Assembly (NCBI GenBank): GCA_903772945.1
Contig: CAICTM010000103.1
Span: 1 to 64,000, forward strand
Source: Seminavis robusta
Lineage: Eukaryota > Bacillariophyta > Bacillariophyceae > Naviculales > Naviculaceae
Direction: 5' to 3'
Length of the DNA: 64,000 nucleotides
Below are positions 54,580 to 63,781 of the stretch, in pieces. Made by a program: the position numbers and the translations under genes. Each line of letters opens with the position of its first letter. The stretch's first letter is position 1. The notes under the pieces are model-generated. The model saw only the letters and a program-made list of their open reading frames with translations, did not search any database and was not told the origin of the DNA.

Positions 54580-55197
54580 ATGACCGATCATGGGATGAAC
54601 AAGCAGTTCGAGGAGCAGTTGCAGCAATCGCATCGCATGACATTCAGCGGTTTCATTTGGTGTCATTCAGGATTTGACCTAAGCAGGATTGCCATCTTGT
54701 GCTTCAATCAAGGAGATTGCCTCTGCCTCCGCCATAGCTGCTGCATTGATAGCAAGATCGAACAGCGCGGTTGTGGGATGGTTACAAAAAAGGAGCACGG
54801 AGAAATCTGTAAAATCGGTTGCTACTGTTGCGACTACGGCCTTGTTTCTCCTCAAGTCCTGTGTGCCCAGAGCCACCAAATCCTTTGCTGCTACTCTGTG
54901 CAGCAATGCCCCTTTGGAAACGAACACCAGAGTGGGCCAGTTTGTGCTTATTTGTGTCTTCAATGCTTGCCCGATGTTGGGTGCTGCGCAAGGTAAGACT
55001 ACATGTAGTACAGTACACGTGTACTGTCCCTCCAGTTATTAGATTCCAACATGAAAACAGCCTTCTCAACTTCTTTCTTTCTTTCTTCTCATGATAATAG
55101 TCCTGGAGAGTGCAGAGCCCTCAACCACATTCATAAGAATCGCAACTTGGAAATTTATCCAGGTATGCCAGAAGAAGAGGAAATGGAACGTGAATAA
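54580..55197 (+). CDS. Small cysteine-rich protein
   Basis: Exons 54580-54992 and 55101-55197 give 169 residues; the 108-base intron has a GTAAGA donor and ends in ATAATAG. The chain has 21 Cys in about 115 residues, many in CC or CxC pairs ('DCLCLRHSCC', 'IGCYCCDYGL', 'LCCYSVQQCPF', 'CLQCLPDVGCC'). It has no signal peptide, and its short hydrophobic stretches are each too short for a clear membrane span. The pattern is spaced, with repeated 'GxxCC' and 'xCLxC' words, and reads like a conserved Cys-rich family of stramenopiles that I cannot name. It could bind metal or sit at a membrane by acylation. The C-terminus is acidic. Confidence 0.7.
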
Positions 55198-55445
55198 CTG
55201 CACTAGCTAGCTAGAGTAGCCAGATGGCTAGCGACCGTACGGAAAGAGAAAGGAAGGGGGAAACTTACTTGTGACACTGAAGGCGGTAGAAAGTGCTTTC
55301 TCGTTCAGTTCGCCTCTTGATTTGTGAATGATTCAATCAGCTCTACTACTAGCTAGCTAGAAAGAAGATTCGACTGAAGACCTTGGTTACAATAACCAGT
55401 AGCAAAATATTCCACATTAAACTACCTTGTTCCTGTCTCACCGAT

Positions 55446-57692
55446 TCACTCCAAGTCCATGTCAAAGGCACCTTGAGTTTCTGGGTTTGGCTCTTTGTGG
55501 CCCGTACCAGTAGAATGAGTGCCGTATGGCGGGTTGTGGCCACTGCCAAAAGTACTCGTTATTGGAGCTGGCGCCATAGGAGTGCCCCATGTGCTGAAGG
55601 AATACGTTCCAACAAGCGCTTGAGGCCGCTGCTGTTGTTGCGTGAATGAATGCTGCTGTGCATGCGGTTGTTGCTGCTGTTGCCGTTGCACCGCCTCGTC
55701 GTGTTGCTGTATCGCCGCAGACAACCCCGTTGTCTTACTGGGAGGTATCAAAGCACGGCCATTCGAGAGATGGACCATGCCACGAGGAGGTTCAGTGTTG
55801 TCCGGAGATGCCATCGTCGTAGGACTCGGCGTGGGAGGTCCTGTTCTTGCATTAGGTTCCGACATGGTCCGACTGATGAGTTGAAACGACTCCATCTGGG
55901 TTCCATCCGATGGAGCAGCCGCAGGAGGAGGTCTTTGCAATATTGATCCCTGCGTCGCATCCCGTAGGATGCTCAAACTAGTAGGCCGCTCTGGTGGTTT
56001 TGATTTGGATGCTGCCCGCAGTAATTCCAGGCCTGTCATGGAAGACGACAACATGGCCGACGAAGAACGATCGTCTGGTTCTTGCGTCTGATGCTGCTGT
56101 TGATGACTAGAAGCGAACAAGTGCAGGTTGCTACTGTATGAAATTGCCACAGCCTGGGCAATTCCCTCTGGCAAAATACCCGGTCCCAAACTTGATCTAT
56201 GCAATGCTGGTTGCCGCTCCATTGCAGATTGTTCTGCTGATTTAGCTGTTGAAGCAGAGCCCATGAGGTCATCCTGGAAGGCCCTGCTTTGGTCGTTTGC
56301 TTGATAATCTTGCTCGGATGCTTCCAACATGGCTGAAAGAGACGATGCTGCTTTATTGTTGCTTGCGCCATCTTCTTGCTCATTGGATTCTTCCTTTTCC
56401 TTTTGTTGTTGCTGTGCCTTTTGCATCATGCGGTCTCGAATGGATAGGGGCTTTGCTGCTGCGGGTGAGCTGTTCTGCGAATTGTCTCCTCCTCCTGGCA
56501 GTGTTGTTGCTGCTTGAGCAGGGGAATCCTCTGTCTGCATATTATCTGCTGCGGCTGCCGTGGGTGGCAATACCAAATCTGGGGGAGGATTGCGTGGTGG
56601 TATTAATGTCAAGTTTGTGGGTGGATTGCGTGGTGGTATTAGTGTAGGAGGTGGCTCGAACCGCACAGTGGTGTTGTGATTATCAGGATCATGTTGTACC
56701 TCTGGTTGGTTGTGTCCTGTTCCTCCAAATCGTCCCGTCAAGTGTGACTCCCTCAAGGAACCATAGGATGAAAAGTATTTTGGTTTCCCCACGTAGGTTT
56801 GACTAATAACAGCCGTGCTGCTGTTTGTATCTCTGGGGGGAGATCCACTGATATTGTTGGAATGATCGTTCTTCAGTGTGGATGAGGTAACGTCCATAGA
56901 ACCATTGAGACACATAGGTGGAGGCAAGGTTGCCAGATGATGCAGTCTATAATCCTGAGCAGGTTGTGATTCCAATTTGGGAGCTCTTAGAAGAGAGGTG
57001 GGCAAGGATTGCGGTCCTGACACTCGAGGAGGAGCCTCTGTTGGTGACGTGAGTGTTTGTACCGACACTCCTGATTGAAAGAATTCGTCGTCGTCCATTT
57101 CGTCATCGCTCGTGTCGTACATTGGGTGTTGCCACCGTAATTTGGCGGCTTGATCGGGGTTTTCTGGGTTATGAATAATGGCAATCGGGCTTGACCTAGA
57201 GTAGAAAGTAGGGCTCATCTGAGGACGATTGTTGTTGCTGTTGTTCGTGCTATTAGCGTTGTTGTTGACTTGATGCTGTGGGAGGTTGTAATGATGGCCG
57301 TTATTTCTGCTGTACAGAAAAGGGGATGATCCCTCCTGATCCATGGCCATCATGGCAGTGGGTGCTTGACCACCGCTCGTAGAGTGGTGATACGCCACTC
57401 TCTCCTGCTGCGGATGATGCTGTGGCTGATGAGGAGCCGGAGCGTACATGTGGGTGTGGCTAGTAGCCAATTCCATCGTGTTAATGCTTGCTGTGGAAGA
57501 CAACGGAGGACGATTGAATGGCTGCTCGGTATTGGTTCCTGATGAAGACTGTGACTGACACTGTTGCTCGGGTCCTTGGGTTCTCTGTTGAACACCTGCA
57601 TTGGCCGAGAATGGCTGCTTCTTACTCGTACTCGTACTCGCACTCGTACTTGTAGTCGCTGCGGCTGCTCGGCCAGCCAATCCGCTCTGCAT
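55446..57692 (-). CDS. Gln/Ser/Pro-rich protein of unknown function
   Basis: One exon encodes 748 residues from ATG 57692 (MQSGLAGR). The frame starts slightly earlier without ATG, so the start could lie elsewhere if an upstream exon exists. No domain was recognised. The chain is disordered, with Gln, Ser, Asn and Pro runs, one acidic word ('DDEMDDDEFFQSG'), and a doubled Pro word ('LIPPRNPP' twice in 21 residues). A helix-like Gln/Lys/Glu stretch ('RDRMMQKAQQQQKEKEE') may form a coiled coil. Such composition is common in transcription and RNA-binding scaffolds, but no function is assigned. Confidence 0.55.
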   Translation of the reverse strand: MQSGLAGRAAAATTSTSASTSTSKKQPFSANAGVQQRTQGPEQQCQSQSSSGTNTEQPFNRPPLSSTASINTMELATSHTHMYAPAPHQPQHHPQQERVAYHHSTSGGQAPTAMMAMDQEGSSPFLYSRNNGHHYNLPQHQVNNNANSTNNSNNNRPQMSPTFYSRSSPIAIIHNPENPDQAAKLRWQHPMYDTSDDEMDDDEFFQSGVSVQTLTSPTEAPPRVSGPQSLPTSLLRAPKLESQPAQDYRLHHLATLPPPMCLNGSMDVTSSTLKNDHSNNISGSPPRDTNSSTAVISQTYVGKPKYFSSYGSLRESHLTGRFGGTGHNQPEVQHDPDNHNTTVRFEPPPTLIPPRNPPTNLTLIPPRNPPPDLVLPPTAAAADNMQTEDSPAQAATTLPGGGDNSQNSSPAAAKPLSIRDRMMQKAQQQQKEKEESNEQEDGASNNKAASSLSAMLEASEQDYQANDQSRAFQDDLMGSASTAKSAEQSAMERQPALHRSSLGPGILPEGIAQAVAISYSSNLHLFASSHQQQHQTQEPDDRSSSAMLSSSMTGLELLRAASKSKPPERPTSLSILRDATQGSILQRPPPAAAPSDGTQMESFQLISRTMSEPNARTGPPTPSPTTMASPDNTEPPRGMVHLSNGRALIPPSKTTGLSAAIQQHDEAVQRQQQQQPHAQQHSFTQQQQRPQALVGTYSFSTWGTPMAPAPITSTFGSGHNPPYGTHSTGTGHKEPNPETQGAFDMDLE

Positions 57693-58005
57693 CCTTCGCT
57701 CGAGCGCCAACGTTGTGATGAATGAATGCTCCGTGTATGAGGTCGCACTTTGCCTTCGCTTCCCCTTCTTCCCCTCCGCAAATCGGAATTTTGTTGTCGT
57801 GGTGAAATCGAATTGAGCCGATTTCTTACTCGAATAAATTTAATGCTCCTGGGGTGCTCGGAATTTTTGTGTTTCATCATTCATGCTATCTAAGAGTGAC
57901 AGTAGCAGTGGGCCCTTGAGGACGTCTGGTTACGTTTTGGAAGTGTATCCCAGAGGAATGAATGCAGTATCTCTGAAGTTTTTTTGTACGCTGCGGTGCG
58001 GACGG

Positions 58006-58047
58006 TGTGGTGTGGATGGTGAGGTGTGTGGTGTGGATGGTGAGGTG
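58006..58047. repeat. Tandem repeat, 2 x 21 bases
   Basis: The unit TGTGGTGTGGATGGTGAGGT(G) occurs twice head to tail. Confidence 0.9.
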
Positions 58048-58138
58048 CGCACAAAAAATGTCAACGAAAATTGTCTGCAAAATACTAAAAGACTGTCCAC
58101 TGATAATTCAGAAGTAACACTTTACATACTGAAAGTGT

Positions 58139-58190
58139 TTGGGAGAACTGTTCAGGAGAAGTGATTGGGAGCAGTGTTCCAGAGAAGTGT
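58139..58190. repeat. Imperfect tandem repeat, 2 x 26 bases
   Basis: Two units beginning TTGGGAG and ending GAGAAGTG follow each other with a few differences. Confidence 0.8.
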
Positions 58191-58530
58191 TCCCAAATTT
58201 GCAGAGGAATGTGATTCTCAGCTTGCCTTTTGATGCTCCTGATCCATAGGAAACTGGAAAGCAAAAAGCTATACCCCACGAGGGTACTACCTACGCCCAC
58301 GAGGGTAGATTGTGTTCAAAAGTGGATTTGAAACTAGCTGTTATACATGCACACAACTATTTATGCAGGCAAGAAGAAAGCCCTCCTCATGGTCCACACT
58401 TTCCACAGTTGACTGCAGGATTTCCAAGTATCTCCGCATGTCCCACGAAACTTTCTCCCATCCTGCTACGGTAGCTAATTGCATATTTTGCGCCAGAATC
58501 AAATCGACTTGTTCGTGTCAGCTGTTTCTA

Positions 58531-59040
58531 CTATACAATCAAGCTGGTTGTTGTTGGAACATCTTCATATTGCGATCTCTTCCTGCAATTGGTGTAGGCG
58601 GTCTTCCCCAACAACACAGCCGCCAAGACGAGAAAGATGACCACAACGGTTGCTGGCCAACTGCTAGGTTGTTCAGGCTCTGGTGGAATAATGGATGTCT
58701 TATTGGCGTAATAGGCGTCGTCGTGGAGCACTGTGCTGTCGTCATCGTCGGTGGCGGCGGTTTCATCCTCGGCGGCAGCATCATCGGTTTCAGCTGCTCC
58801 TTGTGTGGCACCACCACGACCGGCTCCGGGATTGGTAACAGGATCTGATTGCAGATAACGATCTCGGATTCCATCCGATTCATCGCCCACGAAATCCAAT
58901 TGCGAGAACCATTCTGTCACTGAAGCCAAAGAATCTTGAGCATCCTTCAGAGCGCCAATTTGCTGTTTGGAAGCATCACAAGTGGGGGAGAGGGAAAAGA
59001 ACAGCAGAGTAACTGCTATCGAGAACATTCGCATCATCAT
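58531..59040 (-). CDS. Small type I membrane protein
   Basis: One exon encodes 169 residues from ATG 59040. The N-terminus is a signal peptide ('MFSIAVTLLFFSLSPTCDA', cleavage probably near Asp/Ala 22-24). An acidic, Ala/Asp-rich outer part follows, with one possible N-glycosylation site ('NKTS'). Then come a single membrane span ('ATVVVIFLVLAAVLLGKTAY') and a short basic cytoplasmic tail ('NCRKRSQYEDVP'). The tail Tyr sits in a YEDV word of the YxxPhi sorting type. No family is recognised; a cell-surface or vesicle protein is likely. Confidence 0.65.
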   Translation of the reverse strand: MMMRMFSIAVTLLFFSLSPTCDASKQQIGALKDAQDSLASVTEWFSQLDFVGDESDGIRDRYLQSDPVTNPGAGRGGATQGAAETDDAAAEDETAATDDDDSTVLHDDAYYANKTSIIPPEPEQPSSWPATVVVIFLVLAAVLLGKTAYTNCRKRSQYEDVPTTTSLIV

Positions 59041-59604
59041 GGTGGACTGATAATCAGTGGAATCTTATTTACTGTGGAAGCTTCGAGCTTGGAAGACGTG
59101 GGCTTTGGCAGTGCTGTGGCCTTGATCAAAGCTGTTATTATGTTGTAGTCTAGACTCAGTAGAGTAGGCATTGGAAGATGGCGCATACGTGGTCAAAGCC
59201 TTGCGACATGCAACGGCAAAGATCTGAAAGATTCTATCCGATTCGAATGGTTCGAATTCAATCATTCTAATTTCATCATTCAATCGATTGAATTGTTTCA
59301 GTCATTAAACGCAGTCACGGACAAAATGACATCGGAATTCCGTGATAAGCGCGAGAATACATGTGCTAATACGAGTAGAGATGATACTGTACTAGTACCG
59401 GCTAGCAACAGCAAGAAGCAATGATCATGTTACCGTACCAATACTAGTACAGAGAGATATCCATGATGACGATTGCTTCATAAGTAAGTCTAGCTAGTTT
59501 CAGTATTGTACGAGAGCTATAGTAGGAAAAAGCAAGCAACGAGATCTGCACCATAGCTAGGAAGTGTTTGTTCAAGACACGGTGCTCCCTTCTAAAAGAC
59601 AAAG
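59041..59604. other. Intergenic region between divergent genes
   Basis: No gene is seen; promoters of the two flanking genes should lie here. Confidence 0.6.
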
Positions 59605-59985
59605 ATGGGCTCTGCTTTTTCCAAATCGAGCCACTCCACAAACGATTTCGAATTGGCTATCAAGTCCTCCAAGGAACTGGAATGGGTCCTTGAAGACGCC
59701 TTTGGGGCGACGGGGAAAGGGTTGCATGAGAAAATTTCTTCCGCAGCCATTGTTAATCCCGACCTCTCGCAGTCATTGGTACGCAACATGAGGTATCTGG
59801 CTACAATCCGCAACAAACTGGTACACGAAAGAGGCTTTGACGCAATTCCAGATAGGAAACGCTTTATTGAAAAGTTTGAAGCATCCCAGGAAGAACTGAA
59901 AACCAGTATCATCCAGTTCCAGAACCGAAACAAAAAAGCAAAGACCATGACGGCTGCTGCAAGTGAAAATTGTATTGTCATGTAG
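59605..59985 (+). CDS. HEPN-like small protein with myristoylation and CaaX signals
   Basis: One exon encodes 126 residues from ATG 59605. The start 'MGSAFSKSSH' fits an N-myristoylation site (Gly2, Ser6, Lys7). The end 'CIVM' is a CaaX prenylation box. Between them is a helical domain with 'NMRYLATIRNKLVHERGF'; 'RNKLVH' is the Rx4H motif of HEPN domains, with the usual polar residue after Arg, and the surrounding helices resemble DUF4145-type HEPN proteins. HEPN domains with this motif are often RNases, though some only bind. Dual lipidation would place it on the inner face of a membrane. The combination is unusual; the small size and spacing from neighbours give no context. Confidence 0.6.
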   Translation: MGSAFSKSSHSTNDFELAIKSSKELEWVLEDAFGATGKGLHEKISSAAIVNPDLSQSLVRNMRYLATIRNKLVHERGFDAIPDRKRFIEKFEASQEELKTSIIQFQNRNKKAKTMTAAASENCIVM

Positions 59986-61257
59986 GTTTGGCAGAAATAA
60001 TGATGGAACTGGAATAACACAAACAAGATATCAATCATGTGATTGGATACATGTAATGTGCTGGAAATGATTGACGGAAGCAAACAGCACAGATCTTGTA
60101 CATCAGCCATAAGTCCGCAAAAGCAACGTGTTGTGGCAACTTAGCTGGCAGGTTGCTTGCTTTCCTGCCCTGTGGCCGCGATGGTCATGCATGCAAGGCT
60201 ATCTCAGAGACCAAGGGTTATGATAGTGCAGGTATCTATTAACTGACTGTGACTGCCGTTCGACTCATGTGTGCAGCCTTCCATGCATTACACCGTCAAT
60301 GAATAGAGGCCTCTGAAGGTCTCTTGGTTACTGTTTGCGAAGACTCCAGCCTGCATTGCATTTCTGTCGTTGGCACGAAAGAAAGTATTCAACACTGATG
60401 TGCCAGACATTCGTACGGTATGGTGCCATTGGTCTACTCGTATCGCACCGGTGTGATGTCCAGTCCACGGTGATATTCAACTTTGGCTGCAATCTGAAGA
60501 ATGATCTTCGGAACTGCCTCCTGAGCTTTCCCGATGCACCGTTCTGCGTGACGAAAGGAACAGTGACGCTCCCACTGGCAATTGTATTGCTTCTTGAGCT
60601 ACCAGTACCGACCAAGAGCACCGTAGCTGGTAGCGCCGCCCCCAAAGAAGAGAGACGAATGCCTTTGAGCTTAGCCAGAATCTTAATTAGTGGCTTGCAA
60701 GGCCATCGCCCGGGACCTTGCACTTGTATCAGGTGTCAGGATTCGAAAATTAGCGGCTTCTATCCATACGGTACCGGCACCGTTGCTGGAGGGGTTTTGT
60801 GGTGCTAGTATAAATAATATGGATGGTCGACATTGGCTTTTAGACGTAAAGAAGATCAGGGTGGGCATTCTTTGCTAGCTAGCTTAGCTATATCATATAC
60901 CATAACTATGTGAGCTACCGGTATTTTGGTTTGGGTGCTGATGAGGCTGCTTTTGGGTAAGCAAGTCATAAAAAGTGAGGATGTAAATGTATTGATCTTT
61001 TTGCTCCATACCGCCGGTACCGAGCCCTCCGGCTCTCATTTGTTGGTCTCACCCGGCTGATATGGGTCTAAGTGCCATCTCGCTCCGGACGAACAGGCGT
61101 TGCGCGAAGATCGCTGCTCACATTTCAACTGCAAACCAGGTGTCTTTTTGCTCATTCATCTCATCGATATCAAAAGTTGACTTTGCCTTTGAATACTAGA
61201 GGAGGACAGCTAACACGGTAGATTATAAAGACTTCACCCAGGGTCTCGTCCTCAACC
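59986..61257. other. Intergenic region
   Basis: No gene is firmly supported. A minus-strand open frame (60328-60723) and a plus-strand one over the same bases were weighed and set aside. Words such as ACCGGTA and CTAGCTAG recur. Confidence 0.5.
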
Positions 61258-62904
61258 ATGAGGGCTCCTGATCCAAGGATGAAGAAAGTAGAGATCACTG
61301 GGTTGGAGACGCTTCGATTCGAAGGAGTGCAAAAGGAATCGCTGAACAAGAAATCTCGCGGTGAAAGAAACGACTTCAAGAAGTCCCATTCATTAGCTGA
61401 TAATTCAAACAAGAAGAAATTCATTAACTTGAGCGTGAGCGTAGAGGAGGAGGATGCGGGATCGATCTATTCCGTACTCCCGTCTCTGCCACTTGTGAAT
61501 AGCATGACGGAAGCGGATCTTCGATTTGAAATGAAGATTCGGAACCCTACAGTCGACACTACTGGGAAAACCAGGCAATGGCTCTTGGACAAGTTAAAAC
61601 TTGGAACAGTATCCATTTTGAAGGCTCGAGAGCAGGTTGGTCGCGACAGATTGCTCAAGGTGCCTCAGGTTGGGCCATCCTTGACTGTCGAACATTTGCG
61701 CCGCGAGTTCTTCCATCGTTTCCCCGGAAAGCAGAAACTCGGGCGAGGCAAATGGAAGGATTGGTTCATTATTCAGCTAGGCGTAGGATCTCTCTGTTTG
61801 GCACCACCGGAGGAAAAATTGAAACGCATCACAAGGGCGCCGTGGTCGCCTCAAGGGAGCACAAGCAACACGGTATCTACGTGCCTTAGTGAATCTACGT
61901 TCCCTACGCTGTCGACCTGCACAATTCCTACTTTTTCTTCGGATGAAGGCGAACCCAAAGTGACTCCATTCGATACAAATACCAACAAAATGGTACCCGA
62001 TGTCAGTCAAGATGGCACTGCTTCTGTGGCGGACAGCGCTAAGAGTCGACAAAAAATTCACTCCAACAAGAACAGATACATCAAAGCATTCAAAGTGGCG
62101 AGGCAAACGGCCCAAGAGAAAGAAGCCAAACATTCAATGATGCAGGTAGAGCCTGGAAATACTAGTAAAGCAAACACCGAGCCCGCTCCAAAGCCTTTTG
62201 AGATTGGAGCCGCCAAAAAGCTTCAATCCAACAAATTTGGACAACTAACAGACACAGCGAAAGAGACACCATACAAGATACCCTATTTGAATGAAACGAT
62301 TGAAGCAAAAGCAAACCCAGCTGGATATTCCGAACCTCCAAAAACACCAGTGACGCCTTCCAACTTCAAGCAGCAAAGCAGCGAAACTCCACGATCCAGA
62401 CGACGCAACATGGGAACGACGAGAGAAAGATACTTCAAATCCTCCAGAGCGTCAAGAATGACCTCCTGTAACGGTACCGGTAGCGGTGAATCGCAGGCTA
62501 TGATGGGTGACCTGCGTAAAGCCATGGTTGAAGTGGAGAAAAAGATTGAATCTCAAAAACAGCAACAAGAATCAGCGCCAACAGAACCGACTAGAGCTGC
62601 CAAGTCGAGCTCAGGAAAAAGGCAAAAGTATTTCAACGCGACCAAATCCTCAAGGTCGAAGAGGAGCTCATTCGGTGGTGGTGAATCTGAGGCTCTTCAA
62701 GAGAGTTTGAAAAGAGCAGTCGAAGTAGAAAAGGAAATCAACCAGAGGAAGGAGGAGGGTTGCAACTTGCAAGACCCAACAAAGAAGGCACCGTCATCCA
62801 GGGAAGCTCTTGAAGAAGCCAGAAAACCAGCAGAGAAAGGTTCTTCCCGATGGATGAACAACGTGAAGCGGGCACGTAAACTTGCCCGTAACAGTGTTGG
62901 TTAG
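61258..62904 (+). CDS. Basic protein with SAP-like motif and C-terminal repeats
   Basis: One exon encodes 548 residues from ATG 61258. Residues about 83-120 read like a SAP motif ('MTEADLRFEMKIRN', then 'TTGKTRQWLLDKL'), a short helix-turn-helix used to bind DNA or RNA. A second ordered part follows ('TVEHLRREFFHRFPGKQK'). The C-terminal half is basic and holds a repeat of about 45 residues in two clear copies ('RERYFKSSRASRM' to 'AMVEVEKKI'; 'RQKYFNATKSSRSKR' to 'AVEVEKEI'), with weaker relatives before ('KNRYIKAFKVARQ') and after ('SRWMNNVKRARKLARN'). The repeats end in coiled-coil-like helices. The protein is probably nuclear and nucleic-acid binding, but this is inferred only. Confidence 0.6.
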   Translation: MRAPDPRMKKVEITGLETLRFEGVQKESLNKKSRGERNDFKKSHSLADNSNKKKFINLSVSVEEEDAGSIYSVLPSLPLVNSMTEADLRFEMKIRNPTVDTTGKTRQWLLDKLKLGTVSILKAREQVGRDRLLKVPQVGPSLTVEHLRREFFHRFPGKQKLGRGKWKDWFIIQLGVGSLCLAPPEEKLKRITRAPWSPQGSTSNTVSTCLSESTFPTLSTCTIPTFSSDEGEPKVTPFDTNTNKMVPDVSQDGTASVADSAKSRQKIHSNKNRYIKAFKVARQTAQEKEAKHSMMQVEPGNTSKANTEPAPKPFEIGAAKKLQSNKFGQLTDTAKETPYKIPYLNETIEAKANPAGYSEPPKTPVTPSNFKQQSSETPRSRRRNMGTTRERYFKSSRASRMTSCNGTGSGESQAMMGDLRKAMVEVEKKIESQKQQQESAPTEPTRAAKSSSGKRQKYFNATKSSRSKRSSFGGGESEALQESLKRAVEVEKEINQRKEEGCNLQDPTKKAPSSREALEEARKPAEKGSSRWMNNVKRARKLARNSVG

Positions 62905-63781
62905 CGTATCGTACCGGTAGCGGTTGTCCGGCATCGATCGATACATACCAATTGGTCCATTCTGTTCTGTCAGAGGATTCAGTTTTCATTTCAACATCCC
63001 AGGTAAGTATTCAATTTCAGAGAGGCAAGGTTTCCTTCCCTTCCTGCAGACAAGAATGACACGGAGCTTCCTCGCCCCGTGCTCTTTTCAGAGATTCAAA
63101 AGTTCTTGCTGAATAGCTGTATGGTAGTAAATCAGTACATTGTAGTAACAGATGTGACAAGGTACCATGACATTCAATGTTGTACAAACGCAAACTGTCG
63201 ATTTTGGGTCCGCGAGAGCTTCATGAAATTACTTTTTTGGCCCGGTACCTACTAGTAGTCGTTTTGCATAGTAGACCGACCCTTCACCAGTTGTTTCCAA
63301 AACAGTGGTACGGTACAAGTAGCGATACGCTTCGATTCAATCCATCTCACCAGGACACGCCCGCTGGTACCGGTACGGTGGTACCTGGTACCGTGCAGTA
63401 TGATATTGTCTTTGTTGTGGATGTGCCATTGCGAAAGAGACGGAACAGCCGGCCATCAGCGTCGAGGCCCTCAGCTTCCGAGTCTCAGCTTCACTACTTT
63501 GTGGTCTTGAATGTGACTCAAGATCGCAGCTCTAGCGGCTTTCATGTGCTTGCTTTCTCCGCTGCACGAAACACTCTCGCAGCTCGCAGCGAGCTGTTTT
63601 GATGAGCTACCTACATTATAATAACCGGTCTAGTCCTTCTTTAATCCACGCTTCGTTCAATCAAGTTAATGGCATTTGGGAAGGAGGGAATGCTTGGCTT
63701 CGATTGAGGTGATGTTGGTTCGTTTGAGAGGAACGATAGGAACGATAGGAAGATAGCGTGAACAAGATACAGCAATCAGCC
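62905..63781. other. Intergenic region with palindromic words
   Basis: No gene is supported. GTACCGGTAC occurs at 63367-63376 within a dense run of GGTACC words. Confidence 0.6.

Larger units (their letters stand above)
57693..58530. other. Intergenic region with small tandem repeats
   Basis: No gene is supported. Two tandem repeats are seen: 2 x 21 bases at 58006-58047 and 2 x 26 bases at 58139-58190. Confidence 0.6.

Noticed and set aside
59245-59262. GGTTCGAATTC word resembling a tRNA T-arm
   Set aside because: No matching acceptor stem, D-arm or anticodon arm could be paired around it.
60328-60808. Overlapping open frames on both strands
   Set aside because: Neither translation resembles a family, and the two overlap across the same bases with no codon bias to choose between them.
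63177-63602. Plus-strand open frame of 141 codons
   Set aside because: It spans the palindromic-word cluster and has no recognisable sequence.
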